Shown here piece after piece: positions 21,928 through 30,898 of a DNA stretch of 36,258 nt. How positions within the stretch are numbered: the stretch's first letter is position 1; each line of letters opens with the position of its first letter. The DNA comes from Panacagrimonas sp052386745 (lineage in GTDB: Bacteria; Pseudomonadota; Gammaproteobacteria; Nevskiales; Nevskiaceae), in assembly GCA_052386745.1 (NCBI GenBank), contig JBQTJW010000036.1, positions 1 to 36,258 on the forward strand, written 5' to 3'. A model generated the notes under the pieces. It worked only from the letters and a program-made list of their open reading frames with translations, was not told where the DNA came from and made no database searches. The position numbers and the translations under genes are program-made.

Positions 21928-24900
21928 CGCAGGACCTGGCGCCAGGTCACGCGGCCGGCGCGGCGCGAACCGGCCTCGCCGAACACGGCCGTCTTCCCGT
22001 CGGCCCCCGCGAGGTACTTCACCTCGTTGCCGGGACTGAGGCTCAGGACCGCGGGCGTCGCAAGCGTGCCGTTGACGGACGCGATACCGCTGACGGGCAG
22101 CTCGTCCAGCTCGCCGTTGATGGTCACCTGCACCACGTCCGAACGATCCACCGTGAGGTTGCGCGTGATGTCCAGCGCCGGCCTGGCAGGGCGCCCGCCC
22201 GAGCGCGCGTCCAGTTCCATCAGCCAGCCGCTGCCGCTGACATCACAGGGATCGCCGGCGGGGACCAGCGTGGTGAACACGATGCGTCCATCGCGCAGCA
22301 TCGGGCGATGGACATGCCGCTCACCCAGGTTGCCTCCCGCAGGGCTCGCCAGGTCGATGTACCAGCCCTTGACGGACTTGGGGTCGATGGCGGCCTGCGT
22401 GGTCACGCGAACCCGGTCACCGGCGGGGGTGAGGGTCTCCGCCAGGATGGTTTGCGCCAGCAGTTCCGCGCGCGTGGCGGCCGGCGACTGCAGGGTGTTG
22501 GTGGGTGAGCCACCTGCGCCGCCGCGGGGGTCGGCAAAGATGCCGTAGAAGCTTTGCGTGGACTGGCCGGCCCGGCGGTTGTCGGCCGCCTCCAGGAATT
22601 TGCCGGTGCCGAAGTAGACGATCACGTCATCGGGATCGGTGGTCAGCGGATTGAACCCCACTTCCGGCGGTGACGTGATGGGCTGGGCACTGCCCGCCGC
22701 GAACAGGGGGTTGCCGTCGTAGGCCACCGCCCAGGTGGCGGCATCGGCGTTGCTCACGTTGAACTGCCACAGGTTGCCCTGGAGGTCACCCGCAAAGATG
22801 TAGTCGACGAGATCGTCGCCGTCGAGGTCGACCGGCGCGGCGGTGGCGAGGCCGTTCTGCAGGTCGCCCGGCCCCACGGCCAGCTTGATGTAGTCGGTGC
22901 CGGCATTCCAGACGCCGCCGATGCTGGGCCCGTCGACGAAGACGATGAACAGCGCCGCGCGGCCCGTGGTGCTGCGCGCGCCATCCGCCTCGCGACTGTT
23001 GTAGCCATTGCCCACGATGGCCGCCCAGCGGCCGTTGCGCATCTTCACGATGCGGGGCTGGCTGTAGGTGTAGCCCAGATCGGCGTCGTCGGCGTCGGTG
23101 AACTCCCACTTCACCAGCGTGGCGGCATTGCTCTCGACGAAGTTGGCGGGTTGGGTCACGTCCAGCGCAAACAGGCCCTGGCCGCCGCTGCCCAGGCCGC
23201 CGACCAAGTACGAGGCCCAGGTTCCGCCCACCTCCACGTCGGCGACGGCGGGCGAGGCGTCCACCCCGAAAAGGTGCCGGTAAGGGTGCGCGGTGAGCCG
23301 TGCAAGGCGCGGGTTGGCGGTCTTGCCGTAGAGCGCGCCGGGAACGTAGGCGAGCAGTTCCGCACCGGTCGCCGCGTCGAAGCCGTGCAGCATGCCGTCG
23401 TTGGCCCCGACATAGACCACCGGCGTGCGGCCGCCCAGCGCGGCGCGGAATCCGGCGTATCCGGCGAACCGCAGTGCCGCATCTGGAGGGCCCACATACA
23501 CGGGATCGGAATCGACGATGTCACCCAGGCGGCTGCCACGCTCGCGAAAGCTGATCGCATCCTCCAGGGTGCGGTCGCCACGCAGGTACGCAACGCGCTG
23601 CTCGCCGCGACCGTCGGCGGTCAGGGCGGTGGGATAATCGTGGGCGTCGATGTTGAGCAGGGTCCGCTGAGCGCCGGGCAGGCTGCTCCAGCGGAAGGGA
23701 ATGCCGATGCCCGACTCGCGGTTGTAGCTGAGGATGCTGCGGGAATCCGGGTTCCGGGCATCCAGCTGCGCGGCCGCGCTCCAGGCGATGGCCTCGCAGG
23801 GCCGGCCGATCTGCAGCACGGCCGGACAGGGGCCGCCCTGGCCCGTCGAAACCAGGGTGGCCTGCAGGTCGCCCGACCAGTCCTTGCTGCTGAAGCGGGC
23901 CTGGAACAGCCGTGTTCCCTCGCCCAAGGCCGTGGAGTTGAGGGTGGCCGCGGACAGGGTGGCCGAGGTGGCGGCGATGTCCGACACCGCTGCCCGCAGC
24001 GCATGGCCCAGGGCGTCGAGATCGCGCGCGCCAAAGTTCTGGCCATGGCCGCTGTGCGCCGCGTCGTTCAACATCATCGTGGTGGACGGGATGCCGAGGG
24101 TGTAGGTGCGAAGGCGCTGGAGTTTGAACTGCGGGTCGTCGAACGGGGCGCCGCTGTCGTCCAGTCCGTCTCCGCGCAGGTCGATGTCGTACCCGAATCC
24201 GGCGAGATCGTCGAAGTACAGGTCCTGGCCTTCGCCACCGTCTTCCGGGCCGCCGTAACCGTCGGAGCGAGTGGGGAAGTTCGGGAACTGGGCTGACGTG
24301 GTGCTGGGGGCGAGCGCGTCCCAGTCGGGCAGGGCGTGCGAGGTGTCGGCAGGATCGTTGCCCGGAAACGTGCGGTCGTAGGTGGGCAGGCCCTGCGTGA
24401 TCGCCACCACGAAGCTCTTCTGGCAACGCAGCCGGATCGGGCTCGTGTACGCGTCTCCCGTTCCCTGGAACGGTTGCAGGCCGCGGAAATACCGCGTGAT
24501 CTCGTACAGCGTCTCGGCCATGGGGGCCTCGGTGTCCCCGGTCAGGCCGTCGATGGTGCCCAGCAGGGCGGGCCGATCGATCCCGCATTCGGCCCTGATC
24601 GATCCGCCGGGTCCGCGGTCCCCGGGCGTTGGAGGGTTGAATTCGGCCAGGCCGAATTTCAGGTCGGGATTGGCGCTGACGAGCGCCGTCGCTGCGGCCT
24701 TGCCGGCCTGCAGGCGCGTCTGCACCGGGATGGTGGCGGGCAGCTCGGCGCTCTCGCCGTCCACGCCGTAGGTGTCGAACAGAAAATTCAGGTAATGCCC
24801 GGTGTATCGCGTACGGCCCTGGCCGGCGGGATCGGGCAGGCGCAGGCACCGGGGTTCGCCGGTGCCGTTGAGGCGGCCCTCCCGGAACCCCGGCGCGCAG

Positions 24901-25328
24901 TCGCCCCGCTCCGGTCCATGGGCCAGGACCATCGCCGACGCGGGTGCGGGCATGCGGTTGCAGCGCGCACGGAGCGGAAGGGCGGCAAGGCAGTCGTCGG
25001 CTTCGGCCAGATCGTCCGCTTCGAGCTGGACGTGCGCCTGCGTGGGGAACCAGCAGCGCGCGTCGTCGAGTTCGCCGCAGCGCTGCGGGCTGTAGTCCGG
25101 ATACGTCGCCTGCGGGTCGTAATCGGCCGCCCAGATGATGTGGTTCATCGCCTGGGAGTTGTCCATCAGCAGCATGACGTTGGCCGGCACCGAGGTGGAC
25201 AGGTACGGCGGGGCGTCGGGCAAGTCCAGCAGCTGCGCGCGGGCCGGCGCGTGCCCCAGCGCGAGCAGCGCCAGGAGGACGGCCCCGCTACCGCGAGCCA
25301 ACAGGGAGCTGATCCGACCCGCGTTCAT
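21924..25328 (-). CDS. pilY1: Type IV pilus tip adhesin PilY1
   Basis: The 1134-residue protein is the tip component that with the minor pilins primes pilus assembly and supports surface sensing. The Met at 25328 begins a signal peptide cleaved near 31 (APARA, then Q). A VWA-like region follows: VMLLMDNSQAM at 51-61 is the place of the MIDAS motif DxSxS, but the fifth residue is Ala60, so the site is degenerate. The C-terminal PilY1 beta-propeller contains VVYVGANDGMLHGFDA, VGGLGSGGQGLFALDVTQP, IVGNGYNS and YFGTGKFLE. The calcium-loop-like DLDGDDLVD lies near 833-841, at the position where the P. aeruginosa protein binds calcium. The stop overlaps the pilE start. The 5' neighbour is pilX (41 nt). 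Confidence 0.93.
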   Translation of the reverse strand: MNAGRISSLLARGSGAVLLALLALGHAPARAQLLDLPDAPPYLSTSVPANVMLLMDNSQAMNHIIWAADYDPQATYPDYSPQRCGELDDARCWFPTQAHVQLEADDLAEADDCLAALPLRARCNRMPAPASAMVLAHGPERGDCAPGFREGRLNGTGEPRCLRLPDPAGQGRTRYTGHYLNFLFDTYGVDGESAELPATIPVQTRLQAGKAAATALVSANPDLKFGLAEFNPPTPGDRGPGGSIRAECGIDRPALLGTIDGLTGDTEAPMAETLYEITRYFRGLQPFQGTGDAYTSPIRLRCQKSFVVAITQGLPTYDRTFPGNDPADTSHALPDWDALAPSTTSAQFPNFPTRSDGYGGPEDGGEGQDLYFDDLAGFGYDIDLRGDGLDDSGAPFDDPQFKLQRLRTYTLGIPSTTMMLNDAAHSGHGQNFGARDLDALGHALRAAVSDIAATSATLSAATLNSTALGEGTRLFQARFSSKDWSGDLQATLVSTGQGGPCPAVLQIGRPCEAIAWSAAAQLDARNPDSRSILSYNRESGIGIPFRWSSLPGAQRTLLNIDAHDYPTALTADGRGEQRVAYLRGDRTLEDAISFRERGSRLGDIVDSDPVYVGPPDAALRFAGYAGFRAALGGRTPVVYVGANDGMLHGFDAATGAELLAYVPGALYGKTANPRLARLTAHPYRHLFGVDASPAVADVEVGGTWASYLVGGLGSGGQGLFALDVTQPANFVESNAATLVKWEFTDADDADLGYTYSQPRIVKMRNGRWAAIVGNGYNSREADGARSTTGRAALFIVFVDGPSIGGVWNAGTDYIKLAVGPGDLQNGLATAAPVDLDGDDLVDYIFAGDLQGNLWQFNVSNADAATWAVAYDGNPLFAAGSAQPITSPPEVGFNPLTTDPDDVIVYFGTGKFLEAADNRRAGQSTQSFYGIFADPRGGAGGSPTNTLQSPAATRAELLAQTILAETLTPAGDRVRVTTQAAIDPKSVKGWYIDLASPAGGNLGERHVHRPMLRDGRIVFTTLVPAGDPCDVSGSGWLMELDARSGGRPARPALDITRNLTVDRSDVVQVTINGELDELPVSGIASVNGTLATPAVLSLSPGNEVKYLAGADGKTAVFGEAGSRRAGRVTWRQVLR

Positions 25329-25368
25329 GGATACCTGTGATGCCGAACTGCGCGGCAGCGTACTCCTT

Positions 25369-25926
25369 TCACTTGAATCCCTTCGTGTACACGCTCTGCA
25401 CCAGCGCGGGCGGCCCGTCGGCCTGTGATCCGGTGCCACGCGCGGTGACCCGGTAGTACCACAGGGTCACGGATTTGGGCCCGCCGAGGACGATGCTCGC
25501 GCCCGGACCGCGGCCCAGTTCCTCGATGACGTAGCGCGGCGGCTCCCCCACGTCCGCCTTGACCTGGACCGGAACGATGCCCTGCTGGAGCCACCAGCCC
25601 TGGTCGCGGATGATGGGCGAGGTTTCCGGTTCGCTTGCGCGCCGCACCGCCGTGCCGGCCGGGCAGTCGACATCGCAGCTGGCGGCAACGGGGCGGTCCA
25701 CCTGCGACTCCAACCAGAATTCTCCCGCCGCGAGGGCCGACTCCGCGGACTGGAAGGCCAGGTTGGTTTGCGCGGCGCCGTAGGCCATCTTCTGCTGCAG
25801 CAGGTTGCCGCTCATGGCGGCCATGCCGAGCAGGGTGAGCACGACGAGAATGACCAGGGCGATCATCAACGCCGCGCCGCCCTGGGTTCCAAGGGGTGCT
25901 GGCAGGCGGTCCGGGCGATCATTCAC
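25369..25926 (-). CDS. pilX: Minor pilin PilX
   Basis: The 185-residue pilin-like protein begins at GTG 25926, four bases after the pilW stop. After a hydrophilic leader comes the hydrophobic helix GGAALMIALVILVVLTLLGMAAMSGNLLQQKM. The +5 Glu of ordinary prepilins is absent, as is usual for PilX and its type II secretion counterpart GspK, which cap the tip. The ALAAGEFWLE turn is family-typical, and two Cys (SCDVDC) occur in the globular domain. It precedes pilY1, with which it interacts in known systems. The frame is open upstream into pilW and is not used there. Confidence 0.9.
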   Translation of the reverse strand: MNDRPDRLPAPLGTQGGAALMIALVILVVLTLLGMAAMSGNLLQQKMAYGAAQTNLAFQSAESALAAGEFWLESQVDRPVAASCDVDCPAGTAVRRASEPETSPIIRDQGWWLQQGIVPVQVKADVGEPPRYVIEELGRGPGASIVLGGPKSVTLWYYRVTARGTGSQADGPPALVQSVYTKGFK

Positions 25927-25930
25927 GGCG

Positions 25931-26830
25931 TCAGGCCCGCAGCCGGTTGCGGATGCTGATGGTGGTGGTGAAGCTGCGGCGGATGCGTCCACCGCTGACC
26001 AGATCGTCCTGGACCTTGCCGGAGCCATCGCCGACGGTCAGGTTTCCCTCGGTCCGGTCCACGCCTTCGATCGTCAGCGTGATGCGCACGCTCACCACGC
26101 GCTCCCAGTCGCTCACGGCGTCGGCGTTCACGTAGCGATTGGGGAACAGGCCGGAGGCATCGCGGTCGAGCGTGTCGTCGTCCGCGGCATCGGTATCTTC
26201 CCCGTAGAGAATCTGCATGTCCTGCACGCCCTGGATCAGGGGCTGCGGGCCCAGGCTCTTGATGCCGATGGCGCTTTCGGGGTCCGCGCCGGCCGCCAGC
26301 TCGCCGGCGCCGCAGTTCAGCGAGCTGAGTCCGGTGGCATCCGGTGCCGAGACGTAGAACACGTTGGTGACCAGGTGCTTGTCGCTGACGCCGACGTTGA
26401 GGCAGTTGCGGAGCCCCTGGTCAGCGGTGTAGGTCACCATCAGGGCATCGGTTCCCGGCTTCACGCTGGTGTTGCCGGTGATGGGTCCGCCAGGGAAGAA
26501 CGCGTCGTTGCTTCCAAAAATCGCGCGCCAGCTGCCGCGGAAATGCTGCGCCGGGTCGGTCTGCGCGCGCGGGTCCGGGAGGTAGCCGGCAAGCCGCACG
26601 TAGGGCGACACCAGGTAGGCGATGAAGCGCCCGCCCTCCTGGATCTGGCTCATCCCCTCCTGCGTGCGGAACGCCTGCTTGCTCCCCAGAAAAACCGAGA
26701 GCACGCCCGCCATGATGATGAGCCCGATCACCGTGGCAATCATCATCTCCACCAGTGAGAAGCCGTGCTGGCGTCGGGACGCCGTCACCGGTGTGCGGCA
26801 GAAGCTGGGGCGACGACGCTGGACAGTCAT
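25931..26830 (-). CDS. pilW: Minor pilin PilW
   Basis: The 299-residue prepilin has an unusually long positively charged leader (about 23 residues: MTVQRRRPSFCRTPVTASRRQHG) before FSLVEMMIATVIGLIIMAGVLSVFLGSKQ, with Glu at +5. Leaders of this kind occur in PilW/GspJ-type proteins. The C-terminal domain contains GADPESAIGIKSLG, IQGVQDMQILYG and the RVVSVRITLTIEGVDRTEG strand set typical of the PilW family. The ATG at 26830 overlaps the pilV stop in ATGA. It sits in the operon between pilV and pilX. Confidence 0.92.
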   Translation of the reverse strand: MTVQRRRPSFCRTPVTASRRQHGFSLVEMMIATVIGLIIMAGVLSVFLGSKQAFRTQEGMSQIQEGGRFIAYLVSPYVRLAGYLPDPRAQTDPAQHFRGSWRAIFGSNDAFFPGGPITGNTSVKPGTDALMVTYTADQGLRNCLNVGVSDKHLVTNVFYVSAPDATGLSSLNCGAGELAAGADPESAIGIKSLGPQPLIQGVQDMQILYGEDTDAADDDTLDRDASGLFPNRYVNADAVSDWERVVSVRITLTIEGVDRTEGNLTVGDGSGKVQDDLVSGGRIRRSFTTTISIRNRLRA

Positions 26831-27366
26831 GGGATGAAGCTCAGCTGCACGCAGGCCAGATGGGTGGTCTCCTCAAACGCTGCCGGCGGCGGGCAGGAGG
26901 CGTTGGTTGCGCCGCGGCGATGCTCGTCCCAGATCACCGAAACCGTTTGCAGGCCGCCCGCCCCGCAGGGAGACGCGGCGCAGGTGATGCTTGCCGTCCC
27001 GCCGGGCAGGAGAGTGCCAAGCCTTCGACGCCAGTCGGCCAGGGCATAGTTCGCCATCTCCGTGCGGGTGCAACTGGCGTCGGCGTTCTCGCAACCGGCG
27101 CTCGCGGGCGCCTCGGCGCTCGCGGCGAGCAGGAACGCGCCCTTGGCTGCGGCCACCCGGTTGGCGCGCATGACATCGGCGATCTCGTACGCGAGGGCCG
27201 TGGCCTGGCTGCGCTCGTAGGACTGCGCGCTGTTGCGCAGTGCAATGGCCTGCAGGGCGGCAAGTCCGAGCAGGCCGATGGAAAGCACCACGACCGCGAT
27301 CAGGACCTCGAGCAGGGAGAATCCTTCGCTGGCGGGAAAGGCAGACGTCTGGCGGATGGGCAACAT
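26827..27366 (-). CDS. pilV: Minor pilin PilV
   Basis: The 179-residue prepilin begins MLPIRQTSAFPASEG and then FSLLEVLIAVVVLSIGLLGLAALQAIALRNSAQSYERSQATALAYEIADVMRANR, the PilV N-terminal helix with Glu at +5 and the typical SIGLLGLAALQ and ADVMRANR segments. The globular part has four Cys (for example CENADASC and ITCAASPC), probably two disulfides. The gene lies 7 nt downstream of fimT and its stop overlaps the pilW start. Length is normal for the family. Confidence 0.92.
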   Translation of the reverse strand: MLPIRQTSAFPASEGFSLLEVLIAVVVLSIGLLGLAALQAIALRNSAQSYERSQATALAYEIADVMRANRVAAAKGAFLLAASAEAPASAGCENADASCTRTEMANYALADWRRRLGTLLPGGTASITCAASPCGAGGLQTVSVIWDEHRRGATNASCPPPAAFEETTHLACVQLSFIP

Positions 27367-27373
27367 CGCCGGG

Positions 27374-27988
27374 TCAGCGCTGGCAGGTCGTCACCGACGA
27401 CGCCAGCCGCGGATCGCGGCTGCCCGCACCCTGCTTCTGGTAGGTGTCGAAGGATTGCGCCCGACCGCTGATGGAAATGGAGATGGCACGTGCCTTGGTG
27501 AAGTCGTTACGGGAATCGCAGGCGACCAGGGTGCCGATGTTGGCGGTGGTGCCGCTGGCCGTAAAGTTCACCCTCACGGCCACGTTCTGGTTCCCGCGCA
27601 GGGTGAAGCGCTGCGCCGCCGGCTTGGCAAGCTGGTCCGGCGCAAGCAGGGTCTCGTGCCGCCGCAGCAGGGTTTCACCCGCATCGTAGGCGCCATTGGG
27701 CGTCGCACCGGAATCCACAAACACCGCCCAGCCTTCTTCCCAGCCGCTGCCGCTGCCGCAGGTGGGCGCCTCCGGCGAGGCGGTGCGGCAGATCACGACG
27801 GGCCGCTGAAGGCCTACCGCCTGCGATCGGGCGTAAACCAGGTCCCGCACCAGCTCGTTGGCACGCGCAGCCCGCTGGTTGTTCAGGCTCAGCTCGCGAA
27901 AGCTCGGGATGGACAGGGCCAGGAGAACACCGGCGACGCTGATCGTGATCAGCAGCTCGATCATCGTGAAACCGGAATGATTCGTCAT
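27374..27988 (-). CDS. fimT: Minor pilin FimT/FimU (GspH-type)
   Basis: The 204-residue pseudopilin is the first gene of the operon. The leader is MTNHSG, then FTMIELLITISVAGVLLALSIPSF with Glu at +5. The GspH/FimT domain has the characteristic NQRAARANELVRDLVYARSQAVGLQRPVVIC (pieces ARANELV and ARSQAV) and the GWEEGWAVFVD strand. FimT and FimU overlap as family names and I cannot separate them by sequence alone; the operon order fits fimU or fimT. The ribosome-binding site is weak. Confidence 0.9.
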   Translation of the reverse strand: MTNHSGFTMIELLITISVAGVLLALSIPSFRELSLNNQRAARANELVRDLVYARSQAVGLQRPVVICRTASPEAPTCGSGSGWEEGWAVFVDSGATPNGAYDAGETLLRRHETLLAPDQLAKPAAQRFTLRGNQNVAVRVNFTASGTTANIGTLVACDSRNDFTKARAISISISGRAQSFDTYQKQGAGSRDPRLASSVTTCQR

Positions 27989-28389
27989 GACGGCAAGGTA
28001 GGACCGGGGGCGGGCCCGGCAGACTCAACAGGGATGGGAGGCCCGTCCACACCGACGAACGGTGCGGCGCCACCGCTGGTCCGCCCGCTTGCCCCGCCTC
28101 GCATCATCGACGATTCCTCCAGGGCCGTTGACAGGGCCCTTACACTCCGAATCATGCAGTTTGCAATGGTGAAATGGCCGCCGCCTGCATTCGGCCAGCG
28201 CAGGCGGCACGGGTGTCCGGAAGATCCGGTCTGGCCGAGACGGCACATCACAGCGTGGGGACGGCCTTCCAGGCAATCAACCTGGTCACCGCACGATCTC
28301 TCCCCGCAGGGCGGGAGCCTGGATTGCTCACCTTCGCGCGGACCCGGTGCGCATGCGCCGGGGGACGCCACCCCATCGGAGCCCCTCAC
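27989..28389. other. Divergent intergenic region between pilus operon and barrel gene
   Basis: No gene is visible in these 401 bases. TTGACA at 28128-28133 with AATCAT at 28150-28155 (16-nt spacer) is a possible rightward promoter, flanked by AGGGCC (28121-28126) and GGCCCT (28135-28140). A perfect 9-bp hairpin, GCCGCCTGC at 28180-28188 with GCAGGCGGC at 28200-28208, would lie early in that transcript. I see no strong leftward promoter for fimT. Confidence 0.3.
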
Positions 28390-29076
28390 ATGACCCGTAC
28401 TGCCGCAGCGACCACATTGTCCGCACTTGCCGTGCTCGCCTCGTTCACTGCCCTGCCCGCCAGGGCGGCGGAGGAGGGCGTCACGCCCAGCCACCTCGAT
28501 CTTTACTACATCGCCAATGCCGATCTAGAGATCAACGACTTCGAGTTCGACGACGGCGACGGGTACGGCGCCAAGGCGCTGTTCATGCTGGGCAAGAATT
28601 TCTTCCTGACCGGCGAATACCAGAACAGCGAATACGACCCGGTCAACCGCGAGACGGGCGGGCCACTCGGCGGCAGCACGAGGACCGAAGTGGAAATCGA
28701 GTCATACCGCGGGGGCCTGGGCGTCTACATCGCGGACTCTCCGTTCTTCGTCCGCGGCGAGTACATCGGCCTGGAGTCCGAACTCAGCACCTCGGGTGAC
28801 GAGGACGACGAAGAAACCCTGGGCGACGATTTCGACGAGAACGGATGGGGCGCGCACGCCGGTATCGATGGCGCATTCGGTGGCCTCGGGCTGCACGGAC
28901 AAGTGGGTTACGTGGACGTGGGCGACGCCGGCGACGGCATCGAATGGCTGGGCGGCGCGTCGTTCGCGTTCAATCCCGGGCTCGGCATCTTCGCCGACTA
29001 CCGCCGCACCGAGCTCGAAAACGACGATGAAACCACGCTCCAGGATTTTCGCCTGGGCCTGCGGGTGTCGTTCTGA
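28390..29076 (+). CDS. Small outer-membrane beta-barrel protein
   Basis: A 228-residue secreted protein that starts at ATG 28390, with a signal peptide ending ALPARA before AEEG. Alternating aromatic strands (LDLYYIANADLEI, KALFMLGKNFFLTGEYQ, VEIESYRGGLGVYI, FFVRGEYIGLE, GLGIFADYRRTELE, DFRLGLRVSF) and a terminal Phe fit an eight-stranded outer-membrane barrel. Between strands a very acidic run (DEDDEETLGDDFDEN, about residues 138-152) should face outside and could bind divalent cations. I do not recognise a functional family; it resembles barrel proteins of the OmpW/YfaZ size class. The longer upstream reading frame from 28174 lacks coding signals. Confidence 0.75.
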   Translation: MTRTAAATTLSALAVLASFTALPARAAEEGVTPSHLDLYYIANADLEINDFEFDDGDGYGAKALFMLGKNFFLTGEYQNSEYDPVNRETGGPLGGSTRTEVEIESYRGGLGVYIADSPFFVRGEYIGLESELSTSGDEDDEETLGDDFDENGWGAHAGIDGAFGGLGLHGQVGYVDVGDAGDGIEWLGGASFAFNPGLGIFADYRRTELENDDETTLQDFRLGLRVSF

Positions 29077-29094
29077 AGGACTGAGCGGCGGCTG

Positions 29095-29850
29095 CTACGG
29101 CACGGCGGTGCCCGCCAGATCGAACGAGACCGCCACGGCGTCCTGCACCGCCAGCAGGCCGCCGAGGACGGTGAATGGCGTGATGCCGAAGTCGCTCTGG
29201 CGCAGCACCAGGCTGCCGCTGGCGGTCAGCCGGTTCCCGTCGGTTCTCGCTGTCAGCAGCACGGTGTGATTGACCGTGCGGTCGTGGAGGGTGATCGCCG
29301 TCTCGGCCACCAGGTACGGCCAGTCGCCCGCGATGGAAAGCGATTTCAGATGGACGAAGGGATATTGCCGGGCGTCCAGGCCGCGTTCGCCGAGCATGTT
29401 GCGTAGCGTGCCTTCGATATCGCTGGCCGAGCGCTCGCCGGCGAAAGCACCACCCACCTCTTTCCGCCACGCCGGATCGTCCACGAGCAGCTGATCGAGC
29501 CGGACGCGGATATCGAAACGGGACTTGCCGACGCCGGCGGTCGAGACGTAGGCAAGGCCCTCGAACGTCGGCGCGGCAAACACGTGGTTATGGCCCGCCT
29601 TGGCCGCGGCCCCACCGCGAAAAACGTGGATGCGCACCCTGGAATGGATGGGATCGAGCGAGTAGACGGTGCCGGCGCCGGACTTCGCCAGTTCGTCGTA
29701 CTCGACAGCCGCTTCCATGCTCGTGGCTCGCCCGGGAAGCGCTTGCTCGGGCTGGGCCAGCTCTGGCTGGACTGCGGGCGACCGGCAGGCCGAAAGCATG
29801 GGCAGGCTCGTGACGAGCACGATGACGAGCACATTCGCGGTCGGTCGCAT
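29095..29850 (-). CDS. YceI-like lipoprotein
   Basis: The 251-residue product starts at 29850. Its N-terminus MRPTANVLVIVLVTSLPMLSAC is a lipoprotein signal with lipobox LSAC, so it is membrane-anchored. The body from about residue 60 is a YceI/lipocalin-like domain (VYSLDPIHSRVRIHVFRGG, GHNHVFAA, STAGVGKSRFDIRVRLDQLLVDDPAWRKEV, with DIEGTLRNML, YPFVHLKS and a final FGITPFTVLGGLLAVQDAVAVSFDL). YceI proteins bind isoprenoid or lipid-like ligands in the periplasm. The mature Cys at 22 and a linker precede the domain. It lies between the barrel gene and a phosphoesterase, convergent with the former. Its ligand is unknown. Confidence 0.8.
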   Translation of the reverse strand: MRPTANVLVIVLVTSLPMLSACRSPAVQPELAQPEQALPGRATSMEAAVEYDELAKSGAGTVYSLDPIHSRVRIHVFRGGAAAKAGHNHVFAAPTFEGLAYVSTAGVGKSRFDIRVRLDQLLVDDPAWRKEVGGAFAGERSASDIEGTLRNMLGERGLDARQYPFVHLKSLSIAGDWPYLVAETAITLHDRTVNHTVLLTARTDGNRLTASGSLVLRQSDFGITPFTVLGGLLAVQDAVAVSFDLAGTAVP

Positions 29851-29987
29851 GGTTCGGATTCCCGTCGGCGCGGAGGCCAGGTCCGGAATGGTAGCCATCC
29901 CGCACGGGCCGCCTGGTCCCGCCGGGGTCTCCCGGCATCACGAACGGCGAAGGTCGAAGCCTCCGCAGACTCCTGTCGAGGGGACGG

Positions 29988-30878
29988 CTATGCCGCCAGA
30001 CGCGCCGCCCGCTTCAGCGGCGTGACCTTGGGCGAGTCGTGCAGGGCGCCGATGTCCACCCAGCGGATGATCTCGATGCGGCCGTTGAAGTCCTCGGCCA
30101 GGGCGGTGCAGCTTTCCACCCAGTCGCCGCTGTTGAGGTACTGCACGCCGTCGATGTCGCGCATTTCCGCGTGGTGGATGTGCCCGCAGACCACGCCGTC
30201 GAGCCCGCGGCGCTTGCATTCGCGCGCCACGCTTTCCTCGAATTCCGAGACGATGTTCACCGCGTTCTTCACGCTGTTCTTGGCGAAGGCCGACAGCGAC
30301 CAGTACGGCATGCCCAGCAGGCGCCGCCCGCGGTTGACCAGGTGGTTGGCCTGCATGGTCAGCTCGTAGGCCGTGTCGCCGATCCTGGCGATCCAGCGGT
30401 GGTAGCGCGTGATCACGTCGAAGGCGTCGCCATGCGTCACCAGCAGGCGCCGGCCATCAGCCGTGCGGTGCACGTGCTCGTTGACGATGCGGATGTTGCC
30501 CACCGCCAGGCCAAAGCCCACGAACTTGCGCAGGAACTCGTCGTGGTTGCCGGTGATGTAGAACACCTGCGTGCCGCGCTTGGACTTGGTGAGCACCTTG
30601 CGCACGACGTTGGTATGTTCCTGCGGCCAGAACCACGCGCCCTGGAGCTTCCAGCCGTCGATGATGTCACCCACCAGGAACAGGTTCTCGCACTCCGTGT
30701 GCTTGAGAAAATCCACCAGGTGTTCGGCCTTGCAGCCGGGCGTGCCCAGGTGCACGTCGGAGATCCAGATCGATCGGTATTTCTTCAGCCGGCTCTCGTC
30801 CTTCCTGGCTGCTTTTGGCTTTCTGTCCGCGTTCCCGTTCATGCGGCCAAGCCTGGGCGCGTTTCTTGAAATCGCCAT
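29988..30878 (-). CDS. Calcineurin-like phosphoesterase, LpxH-like (UDP-2,3-diacylglucosamine-hydrolase family)
   Basis: The 296-residue metallophosphoesterase has the five metal-binding motifs in order: SDVHLG, GDIIDG, GNHDE, HGDAFD and GHIHHAE. The family hydrolyses UDP-2,3-diacylglucosamine or related pyrophosphates. The GLAVGNIRIVNE, RYHRWIARIGDTAYE and NSVKNAVNIVSEFEE segments place it with the longer group that is often found beside lipid-kinase or glycosyltransferase genes, not with classical LpxH. The start is 30878; an in-frame Met at 30842 (MNGNADRK) has a better upstream AGG and is a credible alternative. The next gene, a lipid kinase, starts 20 nt away on the opposite strand, so the two are likely co-regulated from a shared region. 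Confidence 0.85.
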   Translation of the reverse strand: MAISRNAPRLGRMNGNADRKPKAARKDESRLKKYRSIWISDVHLGTPGCKAEHLVDFLKHTECENLFLVGDIIDGWKLQGAWFWPQEHTNVVRKVLTKSKRGTQVFYITGNHDEFLRKFVGFGLAVGNIRIVNEHVHRTADGRRLLVTHGDAFDVITRYHRWIARIGDTAYELTMQANHLVNRGRRLLGMPYWSLSAFAKNSVKNAVNIVSEFEESVARECKRRGLDGVVCGHIHHAEMRDIDGVQYLNSGDWVESCTALAEDFNGRIEIIRWVDIGALHDSPKVTPLKRAARLAA

Positions 30879-30898
30879 GATGCTGGCGTGACGATTTG

